Part shown: positions 7,207 to 13,540 of the stretch, one piece after another
Position numbering within the stretch: the first letter of the stretch is position 1
Layout of the letters: every line of letters begins with the position of its first letter
Assembly: GCA_016126025.1 (NCBI GenBank)
Contig: JAEFDA010000054.1
Span: forward strand, 1-19,234
Length of the DNA stretch: 19,234 bases
Direction of reading: 5' to 3'
Source: Nitrososphaerota archaeon
GTDB taxonomy: Archaea > Thermoproteota > Nitrososphaeria > Nitrososphaerales > Nitrosopumilaceae
The notes under the pieces: generated by a model
Database searches by the model: none
The model's input: only the letters and a program-made list of their open reading frames with translations
What the model was told of the DNA's origin: nothing
Translations under genes and position numbers: made by a program

Positions 7207-8399
7207 CGTTCCGCCCTGGCCTTCCGGAGTATGCGGTTGGCCTCGGCGGACTGGGCGCCCCACAACTCCACAAAGCCCGAGGCCCTCCTCTGGTCGTACG
7301 TGGAGTCCTGGCCGTACGTGGCCGATCTCTGGTCGTACAGTGAATACTCCGACCGGCGGCCGACCACCCTAACTGCGCCGCCCTGCATTCTAAGCCGCAC
7401 AGTCCCGGAGACGGCCCCCTGCGAGTTGCGTATGAAGGCATCTATATCCTGCCGCAGGGGCTCGTCCCACAGCCCCAGATATGCTAGGCGGGCCCACTCG
7501 GCATCTATCGCAGCCTTGACACGGCTCTGGTGTATGGTGTGCACCATCTTCTCCAAGTCCGAGTGGGCCTCTATGAGGCAGACCGCCCCCGGGGTCTCGT
7601 ACACCTCCCGGGACTTGAGGCCGACGGTCCTGTCCTCTATGTGGTCCACGATCCCCACCCCTGCCTCGCCGGCAGCGCGGTTCAGGTGCACGATTATTTC
7701 CACCGGATCCATCTCCTGCCCATCCACTGCGACCGGCACTCCTCCCCGGAACGTTATGTCCAAGTATGTGGGGTCCAGGGGCAGATCCTCGGTGCGGGTC
7801 CAGATGAAGGCGTCAGGGGGCGGCTCGGCAAACGGGTCTTCCAGCACCCCTCCCTCAATGGCGCGTCCCCACAGGTTCTGGTCTATGCTGAAGCGCTTGG
7901 CCACATTCTCCACTTCCACGCCGTGCTCGGCGGCATACCTGATCTCGGCGGGTCTGTCCAGGTTCTTGTCCCGGATAGGAGCCAGTATGGGCAGATCCGA
8001 GCCGGATCTGAACGCGAGATCGAACCTCACCTGATCATTCCCCTTGCCAGAGCAGCCGTGGGCCAGCGCCGATGCCCCCTCGGCACGGGCCACCTCCAAA
8101 ACCTTCCGCGCTATCAGGGGCCGGGCCAGAGCCGTGGCCAGGCAGTACTTGCCCTGGTACAGAGCGTTGGCCATTATGGCCGGGTGTATATACTCCAAGA
8201 CGAATTCACGACGCGCGTCTATGGTATGGTGGGAGACCGCTCCCAAGGCCCGGGACTTTTCGCGTATGGCCTCGTAGTCCTCACCCTGTCCGACGTCCAC
8301 GGTCACGGTGACCACGTCCAAGCCGTGTTCGTCCTGCAGGTACTTGACCACCACCGTGGTGTCCAAGCCGCCCGAGAACGCCAACACTGCCTTTGCCAT
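7203..8399 (-). CDS. argG: Argininosuccinate synthase
   Basis: The 398-residue enzyme condenses citrulline and aspartate with ATP to argininosuccinate in the penultimate step of arginine synthesis in the cytosol. The N-terminal AFSGGLDTT (7-15) is the PP-loop that binds ATP. Later family segments include YCLATALARPLIA, the GCSGKGNDQVRF citrulline/aspartate region and the IRDKNLDRPAEI stretch. Length is normal for ArgG. The frame is open to 8465, but the ATG at 8399 is the right start: the protein begins MAKAVLAFSGG as in other ArgG, and a TATA-like box lies 28 nt upstream, which predicts a leaderless mRNA. Being first in the operon, it ties the carrier-protein genes that follow to arginine synthesis. 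Confidence 0.95.
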   Translation of the reverse strand: MAKAVLAFSGGLDTTVVVKYLQDEHGLDVVTVTVDVGQGEDYEAIREKSRALGAVSHHTIDARREFVLEYIHPAIMANALYQGKYCLATALARPLIARKVLEVARAEGASALAHGCSGKGNDQVRFDLAFRSGSDLPILAPIRDKNLDRPAEIRYAAEHGVEVENVAKRFSIDQNLWGRAIEGGVLEDPFAEPPPDAFIWTRTEDLPLDPTYLDITFRGGVPVAVDGQEMDPVEIIVHLNRAAGEAGVGIVDHIEDRTVGLKSREVYETPGAVCLIEAHSDLEKMVHTIHQSRVKAAIDAEWARLAYLGLWDEPLRQDIDAFIRNSQGAVSGTVRLRMQGGAVRVVGRRSEYSLYDQRSATYGQDSTYDQRRASGFVELWGAQSAEANRILRKARAER

Positions 8400-8420
8400 T
8401 CCATAGGCGTCCAGCTGGGC

Positions 8421-8433
8421 GGGAAAATAACCC
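8421..8433 (-). promoter_or_regulatory. TATA box of the argG operon (leaderless)
   Basis: On the minus strand the sequence GGGTTATTTTCCC is centred about 28 nt before the argG ATG, the usual distance from an archaeal TATA box to the transcription start. Transcription would therefore begin at or within a base or two of the start codon. A palindrome TTGTACAA (8458-8465) lies about 30 nt further upstream and could be a regulator site. Confidence 0.65.
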
Positions 8434-8728
8434 TTTGTACGTCTAGGATCTTGTGTGTTGTACAAGAATCATGTCGTCCTCGTTTTGGTCGTCAGTCATT
8501 GTTCTCTTCCATCCAGTTCGGATTGCGCAGCCTCGCCTAGTCGTCGGTCCGCTTGTTGCGGAAGGCTGTCATCGGCGTCTCGCAGTTGGTCATGCCCACT
8601 AAGTGCAGCCGGTCGGCGTCACAGTACTCGACATTGTCTCCAAGCCTGGTAGTTTCAGATCTCGTCCTCAGGGCTTTGAAACTGCCCTAGATTTCCGCTG
8701 GTCTGGTGATGGTACGGCCTTGAGTTGA

Positions 8729-9418
8729 TCAACCCAATGCCAAGGCGTGGTAGTCTGTTCTCAAATATGGTCGTGATTCAGGAACCGGCCTGCTTCTTGC
8801 GGCCGCCCCTGCCCACAAAGCAGGATCCGCTATAGGACAGATGGTGGCCGGCACGCTAAACCTGCATATAGTCTGCAGGAGTGCGGCCCCCCCCCCCGTT
8901 CTCCGAGGTGGCCTCCCAGAATGGCGCGGTCCTGTAACGTCCCGCAAGACGCCATCCGTGTAGGCAACAGGGTTCAGTCCCCTCATGCGTGGATCCTCCA
9001 CGATGTGCCAAGCGGTACGCCACATGATGTTGGAGTATGTGCGCCCGTATTTCATCCACTTTTGCTGCTTGGACTTTGCAGGGGAGTCTGTAGCCAAGCC
9101 TGCGGACTTTGTTCCGTATGCCCGGCAGCGGCCTGTATCATGCCCCTTCTTGTGCAGCCTCTTGGCCGTACGAACTATACCCTCTGCTTGCGGCCGTGAA
9201 CTCCCAGTACTATTCGGATCTCCTACCCGGACGGCTGGGAGTCGGCTTGCCTGCGGGGCGCTGTACGTGCGCCCTTCCGGTCCTGAGGCACCCGGCCCAC
9301 ATTTTTTGGATGTGTCTCCGGTCACGTCTGGCCCCTCGGCCACTGCGCCAGTGCCCCTGCCCTTCTTTAGTCGTTGGATGGCATGCCGAATGGATCTGTC
9401 CATGAGATTTGGCTTCAT
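8729..9418 (-). CDS. Hypothetical protein, doubtful ORF interrupted by a homopolymer
   Basis: This is a 229-codon ORF with an ATG at 9418 and TGA at 8729-8731. I do not recognise it. It is basic, with many Lys and Arg, no membrane segments and no obvious motif. The middle (about residues 118-165, with KYGRTYSNIMWRTAWHIVED) looks most protein-like, while the last 60 residues look random. The ORF crosses an 11-C run (plus-strand 8887-8897), and a one-base change there would move the end to a stop at 8856-8858 with the tail GGRTPADYMQV. No TATA box sits at leaderless distance from the ATG and no strong ribosome site is visible. It could be a pseudogene, a real accessory protein, or chance in GC-rich DNA. 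Confidence 0.3.
   Translation of the reverse strand: MKPNLMDRSIRHAIQRLKKGRGTGAVAEGPDVTGDTSKKCGPGASGPEGRTYSAPQASRLPAVRVGDPNSTGSSRPQAEGIVRTAKRLHKKGHDTGRCRAYGTKSAGLATDSPAKSKQQKWMKYGRTYSNIMWRTAWHIVEDPRMRGLNPVAYTDGVLRDVTGPRHSGRPPRRTGGGAALLQTICRFSVPATICPIADPALWAGAAARSRPVPESRPYLRTDYHALALG
8887..8897. repeat. Homopolymer of 11 C (G on minus strand)
   Basis: An uninterrupted run of 11 C is the longest mononucleotide run seen in the window. It lies inside the doubtful minus-strand ORF, so slippage or a sequencing error would change the reading frame. Confidence 0.9.
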
Positions 9419-9621
9419 CCGTCCGCGCGAACCATGATGCCTATTGCAGCCTCACCGGGTGTTATCAATCCCGCCTAAACAACATGATTCCTGGCCAGCA
9501 CAACAGCCCACCACGTGCATCCTCAGGTCCGGTTGGTTTTTACGCCCAGGATACGGCCATGGTGCGATGATTCGTGCTTGCCCAGAGGGCGCACCTGAGG
9601 ATGTACACCCACCACAGCCAC

Positions 9622-9630
9622 AAAATATTT
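9622..9630 (+). promoter_or_regulatory. TATA box of the small membrane-protein gene
   Basis: AAAATATTT is centred about 30 nt before the ATG at 9656, predicting a start of transcription a few bases before it. This is the main reason for preferring the ATG over the upstream in-frame TTG at 9629, which overlaps the box itself. Confidence 0.6.
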
Positions 9631-9655
9631 GAAGCAGATCCGCATACGCACACGT

Positions 9656-10312
9656 ATGAGAGCCATAGCCTGGGGAGGGTTGGCCTTTACAATATTTCTG
9701 GCCACGACCCTCATCGGCCCGGCCGCCTCCCAAGAAGAGGATGCATCCACCGGCTGCTCGTTTACATACTTTGATCCTAACTGTAGCCCCTCCGGATGGA
9801 TATCATTCATTTTGGGAGACATACTCCTCGCCGGGCTTTTGGCCCTATTGCTCTACTATCTGCAACGCAAACACAATGCCAAGATAGACGACACCACCCG
9901 AAAGATAGAGGAGATACTGCAGCGGGGGAACCAGTCCAGAAACCGCCGGGTCATATTCGCATGTCAGTCCCTCAAGGACGGATTTGGTGTGATACTGGTC
10001 AGCATAGGCCTGATGAACATGAAGTTGAAGGCCGCAAAGGCCGGTGACGATGTATCGGCTCTAATCTTTGAGCAAAAGGAGACCATGGGCAGGGCCATCT
10101 CCAATTCACATGATGCGGTGGGCAAAGCTACAGAAGGGCTCGATCCCATGCTGGTCGAAAACATATACAGGCTACTCACCCGCTTGGATTCCATACAGCC
10201 AGACACGGGCGCCGGCACCGGGTTTCCAGAGTACGACTACATCAAAGATACCATCCGCGGCTTTACAGATAGCCTTAACGCCGAAGTGGAGCGGATTAAG
10301 GAGCATCAGTAG
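9656..10312 (+). CDS. Small membrane-anchored protein with cytosolic helical domain, unknown function
   Basis: I do not recognise this 218-residue protein. It starts with a signal-like segment (residues about 3-24, ending GPAAS before acidic residues). A short outside loop follows with two cysteines (C34 and C43, possibly a disulfide), then one clear membrane helix at about 48-68. After the basic QRKHN, the remaining 145 residues are predicted to be cytosolic and mostly helical. IDDTTRKIEEILQRG looks like a short coiled coil, and residues 110-122 (FGVILVSIGLMNM) are hydrophobic and could be a re-entrant or buried helix. Topology and size would suit a membrane sensor, scaffold or channel accessory, but there is no motif to decide. 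It converges on an orphan response regulator with only 20 nt between them. The codon choice looks genuine and a TATA box fits the start. Confidence 0.75.
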   Translation: MRAIAWGGLAFTIFLATTLIGPAASQEEDASTGCSFTYFDPNCSPSGWISFILGDILLAGLLALLLYYLQRKHNAKIDDTTRKIEEILQRGNQSRNRRVIFACQSLKDGFGVILVSIGLMNMKLKAAKAGDDVSALIFEQKETMGRAISNSHDAVGKATEGLDPMLVENIYRLLTRLDSIQPDTGAGTGFPEYDYIKDTIRGFTDSLNAEVERIKEHQ

Positions 10313-10332
10313 CACAGGCACCGCTCCGGCGA

Positions 10333-10707
10333 TCAGCCAGAACCTGAATCCACCGTCTGGATTATGTCCATTATCTGGTCTATGTCGGCGGGCTTGGGCA
10401 GTATGGAGTATAGCCCCCGTCCGACCATGCTCTTCTCGAGAGAGTTTACATCCATGTGCGAAGCCGTGAACAGGACCACCGCCTGCCGGCGAAGTAGGTT
10501 CTCCTTCTCCAAGGCATCTATCACCTCCAAGCCCGTATAGTCCGGCATCGACAAGTCCAGAAATACCAGATCAAAGAGCTCGTCACGGATACGGTGGAGC
10601 CCTTTCCGGCCAGCATACTCGGCATAAAACTCGTGGCCCATAGACTCCACGGTCATCCGGAGCATCTTTACTATGTCGTAGTTATCATCCACCACCAGTA
10701 CTTTCAC
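10333..10707 (-). CDS. Orphan CheY-like response regulator receiver
   Basis: The 124-residue single-domain receiver has no output domain. The acidic pair is DD (7-8), the phospho-acceptor is D51 in FLDLSMPD, the switch Thr is T81 in LFTAS, and the conserved Lys is K105 in PKP. It is a close paralogue of the receiver at 13160-13540: SMPDxTGLEVIDAL and VVLFTAS are shared. It may therefore take phosphate from the same kinase, acting as a second output or phosphate sink. The start is taken as GTG at 10707, which matches the paralogue start VKVLVVDD. The frame is open to an ATG at 10767, which would add a Cys-rich 20-residue leader. A strong TATA box at 10801-10808 would put transcription start near 10778, so the longer form cannot be excluded. 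Confidence 0.85.
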   Translation of the reverse strand: MKVLVVDDNYDIVKMLRMTVESMGHEFYAEYAGRKGLHRIRDELFDLVFLDLSMPDYTGLEVIDALEKENLLRRQAVVLFTASHMDVNSLEKSMVGRGLYSILPKPADIDQIMDIIQTVDSGSG

Positions 10708-10800
10708 GACTATGCAACCCCCTACGGCGACGGGGTTGTCGCATATGGCACAGCAACAATGTCCCATCCTTGGCTCATAACGTATTATATCGAGCCCTCC

Positions 10801-10808
10801 TATTTATA
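10801..10808 (-). promoter_or_regulatory. TATA box of the orphan receiver gene
   Basis: On the minus strand the sequence reads TATAAATA, the best match to an archaeal TATA box in this region. It predicts transcription from about 10778 and a leader of roughly 70 nt to the GTG at 10707, or about 10 nt to the ATG at 10767. A second AT-rich element (ATATAATA, 10783-10790) could instead place the start near 10760. Confidence 0.5.
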
Positions 10809-10811
10809 CAA

Positions 10812-11798
10812 ACTCACATGTTCAGCGGAAACTACACGCTCGAGTAGCGCGCCGCAACACGCAGCCACTGCCGTGCTCTGTTCAGGTAGGGCTTTATCCC
10901 TAATCCGGTTCGACGCTAGATCCAGCCCCGCGTGCCGGCCGACTCAAGTGGGGATGTCGTTTGTGACGAAACATTACCTTGTTCAGAGGGAGTACATATC
11001 CAACAAAGTTTTTTGCGGACGTTGGTACCACCGCATGCCACATGTATCGCTCCCGCGGCCTCTATTGACCTGACACACTTGCAGGCGCGCCGCATAGGTG
11101 CGATGCATAGATCCCAGCGGCTCGTGTATAACTGGCCGTGGGCGGCTGCCGGCCGGCCCTACGCCCATACAGTACGATCTCTCCAAAGAGTTCACCAGGC
11201 TGCGGCAGAGCACATGTTCAATGGTATAACGGATGCACGAGAGACCGAACCAGTTGTCGGTCATCCTGTGAGGTCGTGTATCTTCTCTGCGTTCAACACT
11301 TCTTGGCCTTTTGGGCGCGCCTCCTCACCCGACTCATGATACTGCGTGGCATGCCGGCCGGCCTGTTCTGAGATAACCTCACTGTCCATCTATGCCTCCG
11401 TCCGCGCGAAGCTTGGTCCACTTGGCGTCCCGGGATTTGGACATACGCGGGCCTTCTGTCGATTCCGAGACACTCTGGTCGTCGATCCGGACATGCGGGA
11501 TCAGCTGCCACACGCCTGCGGACGTTCATCCTTCTCTCTTGTGGGCGCCGATGAGTGCCGGCTTCGGATTCTGTCGTTCTCATTGGCGTGTCTTGGCGGA
11601 TCACGATCTTTGAAGGTTGTGGTTACCTGTGTCGCATTCTGGGCAGCAATATGCATGATCAATATTGGCAGTAGCCCTGTGATCATGCACTCCTGCCACG
11701 CGGTATGGAACATATCTCCACCTACTGAGCATGTATCACGCGGTTTCCAGCGTTACGGATCCGGACCATAAAGATACAATGCGCATCCCGCAAACCTG
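10812..11798. other. About 1 kb without recognisable genes
   Basis: All frames on both strands contain frequent stops, and the longest ORFs (about 100-145 codons) have random-looking translations. The base composition is less ordered than in the flanking genes. Within it are a perfect 10-bp inverted repeat (11652-11689) and a 14-base match (11397-11410) to the gene-poor stretch at 9418-9431. Nothing resembling a tRNA, rRNA or transposase was seen. It could be decayed coding DNA or host an unrecognised non-coding RNA. Confidence 0.5.
11652..11689. repeat. Perfect 10-bp inverted repeat (hairpin or operator)
   Basis: TGCATGATCA (11652-11661) and TGATCATGCA (11680-11689) are exact reverse complements separated by 18 nt. 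A second dyad overlaps it: CAATAT (11648-11653) and ATATTG (11662-11667). It lies downstream of the ScpA-like gene's stop (about 110 nt) and could be part of a transcript end, a binding site, or chance. Confidence 0.6.
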
Positions 11799-12503
11799 CT
11801 ACCGTGTACTTGTGCTCCTCTCTTCCGCCCGCACCACTACTACGGTTATATCCTCACCGTCCTGCTCCAAGACCACATCTCCATCGCGAGCCAGAAAAAG
11901 GGCAGCGAAGAAGCATCGTATAGAGTCCAAGGGGTCCAGGCCCGAGACGATCTCGTCCAGGCTGCCCCGGCCCGTATCCCGGATCTTTTGCATTATAAGA
12001 TCCCTGTACCCGCCTATAATCGATTCCAGAGATATCATATGCTCCCGGATGTCGGGAACCGGTGCCGGCTCCAGATTCAACCGGCCCCGGCGGGTGCGTG
12101 GGTTTGCTATGGAGACCACTAGGCTCTGGAGCAGTCCTAAGAGATCGTCCAAGGACACGGCGTACGTAGACTGATGCCGGTACGGCATGGGTATGGTCTG
12201 TATGTCTACGGCCACGCGCCGCCGAGAAGGGGGCCTCTTCTCCATGGCCTCCTTCTGTAGGGCGAATATGCTCTCCACCTTCATACGGTATATCAGCGCA
12301 GAAGAGAGAGCCGCTATACCAGCCACCCTCAAATCCCGGGTACCGTTCCTCTCCAGGATGCGGCTCATCAGACCCAGAATCTCCAACAGGTCTATGTCCC
12401 AGACGTTCTTCTTTGCGATGAGTCCCGGATTGAACAGGACGTTGAGCGGCTCTCTAGAGAGCCCCTGCTCGGCATCCGGCCCGCCGGTCTCGTCGGAGGT
12501 CAT
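11799..12503 (-). CDS. scpA: ScpA-like kleisin (segregation and condensation protein A)
   Basis: The 234-residue protein matches archaeal/bacterial ScpA, the kleisin that bridges SMC heads in chromosome condensation and segregation. The N-terminal helical part contains the recognisable NVWDIDLLEILGLMSRIL (33-50), then DLRVAGIAALSSALIYRMKVES (57-78), the region that contacts the SMC neck in known ScpA. The C-terminal portion (about 180-234, with FFAALFLARDGDVVLEQDGEDI) resembles the winged helix that binds the SMC cap. Length is near the family norm. There is no scpB or smc gene beside it. The ATG at 12503 overlaps by ATGA the stop of an unrecognised upstream ORF, which suggests coupled translation. 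No ribosome-binding site of its own is visible. Confidence 0.75.
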   Translation of the reverse strand: MTSDETGGPDAEQGLSREPLNVLFNPGLIAKKNVWDIDLLEILGLMSRILERNGTRDLRVAGIAALSSALIYRMKVESIFALQKEAMEKRPPSRRRVAVDIQTIPMPYRHQSTYAVSLDDLLGLLQSLVVSIANPRTRRGRLNLEPAPVPDIREHMISLESIIGGYRDLIMQKIRDTGRGSLDEIVSGLDPLDSIRCFFAALFLARDGDVVLEQDGEDITVVVVRAEERSTSTR

Positions 12504-13135
12504 CGTCTGGAGGGTCCTGTGTGTTCGCAGCAGTGTACAAGCGTGGCTACATGCGCATGTATACTGCTGGCGGAGTGCCCCGCTCCGCAGCAGGTAAAGA
12601 CAGGGAACCCGGCATCTGGGGTATAGTCCGGCGGGGGGCCGAAGGCGCAGGCCGAGGCGCGGGGGGGCACTACGGCCGGATATGTCACGGACCCAGATCC
12701 CTTCTCGGTCTCACAGATGTGCCTGCTCGCACCCCACGCCGGGACTGCCGCGTGCGCCACATCCGGCATGACGGCGACAGGTCTGTCCAGGATAGAGTCC
12801 GGGACGCATGCCGGCAACGCCACCTCAGGACCGCCAGCACCCCACTGCAGCCTGACCCGGCCATTACTGCCCCACGACGCGCACCGCCCACAGTCCGGCG
12901 CCCGACGTCTCGGCTGTGCCCGGCCACTGAATGTGCGGTCCGATGCGCCATTACAGGATGCGTACGGCGCCCACCCGTACGCAGCGGAGGCGCCCCCGCG
13001 TCCCGCCGCCGCGTTCCGGTGGAGTGGGCAGCCCGGCTTCCCCGGCGGTATTGCGTCCAATGCCGGTTTTGCCCCAAAGAGCCGCGACTTGGCTGCCAAG
13101 GACATGACGGCAGCGACCCGGACCACACACGACAC
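12500..13135 (-). CDS. Possible unrecognised protein coupled to the ScpA-like gene
   Basis: I do not recognise this 211-codon ORF. Two features argue that it is real. Its GTG at 13135 lies about 25 nt after a TATA box (TTAAATA on the minus strand, 13157-13163), the leaderless spacing seen for other genes here. Its TGA also overlaps the ATG of the ScpA-like gene as ATGA. Against this, the protein is rich in Ala, Pro, Gly and Cys (about a dozen cysteines), has no clear domain or membrane segment, and its codon use is looser than in neighbouring genes. The plus strand is also open for about 150 codons here (12717-13163), which is common in GC-rich DNA. If not translated, the stretch may be a long leader or a decayed gene. 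Confidence 0.4.
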   Translation of the reverse strand: MSCVVRVAAVMSLAAKSRLFGAKPALDAIPPGKPGCPLHRNAAAGRGGASAAYGWAPYASCNGASDRTFSGRAQPRRRAPDCGRCASWGSNGRVRLQWGAGGPEVALPACVPDSILDRPVAVMPDVAHAAVPAWGASRHICETEKGSGSVTYPAVVPPRASACAFGPPPDYTPDAGFPVFTCCGAGHSASSIHAHVATLVHCCEHTGPSRR

Positions 13136-13156
13136 AGAACGCCTACCGGGAAATTC

Positions 13157-13163
13157 TATTTAA
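13157..13163 (-). promoter_or_regulatory. TATA box upstream of the scpA-coupled ORF
   Basis: The minus strand reads TTAAATA, followed by GAATTTCCC. The centre is 25 nt before the GTG at 13135. The box overlaps the TAA stop of the receiver gene just upstream, so transcription here may add to read-through from the kinase operon. Confidence 0.5.
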
Positions 13164-13540
13164 GTGGACTCAACCTCAGACTCAATCTGCTGTAGCCGGT
13201 CCATTAGCTGGTCGAGGTCGACAGGCTTTGCCAGTATGGAGTGGACGCCTTTCTCGCGCAGTTTGCTCTCCAGGTCCTCCACGCCCAAATACGAGGCGGT
13301 GAAGAGGACCACGCGCTGCTTCTTTATTATGCCATCCTCCACTAGCGCGTCTATGACCTCCAACCCGGTCATGTCCGGCATGGACAGATCCAAGAGCACC
13401 AAGTCGTACTGGTTGTTGCGTATCTTGTCAAGCCCCGGAACCCCACCGGGGGCGGACTCGAAAGCGTGGCCCAGCGATTCCACGGTAATCTGCACCAACT
13501 TCAGTATGTCGACGTTGTCGTCTACGCCCAGTACCCTCAT
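13160..13540 (-). CDS. CheY-like response regulator receiver, cognate of adjacent kinase
   Basis: The 126-residue single receiver domain has no DNA-binding or enzymatic output. Conserved positions are D7/D8, phospho-acceptor D51 (LLDLSMPD), T81 (LFTAS) and K105 (LAKP). It must signal by protein contact, as CheY does, or pass phosphate on. The ATG at 13540 is chosen because MRVLGVDDN is the domain start and because ATGA overlaps the stop of the kinase gene. The open frame to 13609 lies inside the kinase gene. A one-to-one kinase/receiver pair is strongly implied by this coupling. Compared with the orphan receiver at 10333-10707, the acidic pocket and the SMPDxTGLEVIDAL segment are nearly identical, so cross-talk is likely. 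Confidence 0.92.
   Translation of the reverse strand: MRVLGVDDNVDILKLVQITVESLGHAFESAPGGVPGLDKIRNNQYDLVLLDLSMPDMTGLEVIDALVEDGIIKKQRVVLFTASYLGVEDLESKLREKGVHSILAKPVDLDQLMDRLQQIESEVEST

Larger units (their letters stand above)
8466..9655. other. Gene-poor region between argG and the membrane-protein gene
   Basis: About 1.2 kb without a recognisable gene. Base and codon patterns differ from the neighbouring genes, and both strands are broken by stops in all frames apart from the doubtful ORF listed separately. On the minus strand, 8680-8537 encodes a start-less stretch ending ...NCETPMTAFRNKRTDD, followed by TAG, which looks more like a remnant of coding DNA than a gene. The adjoining minus-strand peptide around 8735-8690 sits in another frame. 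No tRNA, IS terminus or CRISPR repeat was seen. Decay of an old gene or mobile element is possible but not shown. Confidence 0.5.

Noticed and set aside
8965..8985. GGGTTCAGTCCC, resembling a tRNA T-arm
   Set aside because: Only four base pairs form around the loop, and there is no matching acceptor stem, anticodon arm or D-arm in the 70 bases upstream.
10708..10767. Cys-rich N-terminal extension (CCCAIC...) of the orphan receiver as a zinc site
   Set aside because: The paralogue starts directly at the receiver strand and an in-frame GTG exists there, so the extension is probably untranslated leader; the upstream TATA keeps it open as a minor possibility.
12717..13163. 148-codon plus-strand ORF opposite the scpA-coupled ORF
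   Set aside because: No TATA box or ribosome site fits its ATG and the translation is motif-free; the minus-strand ORF has better start and stop context, though neither is certain.
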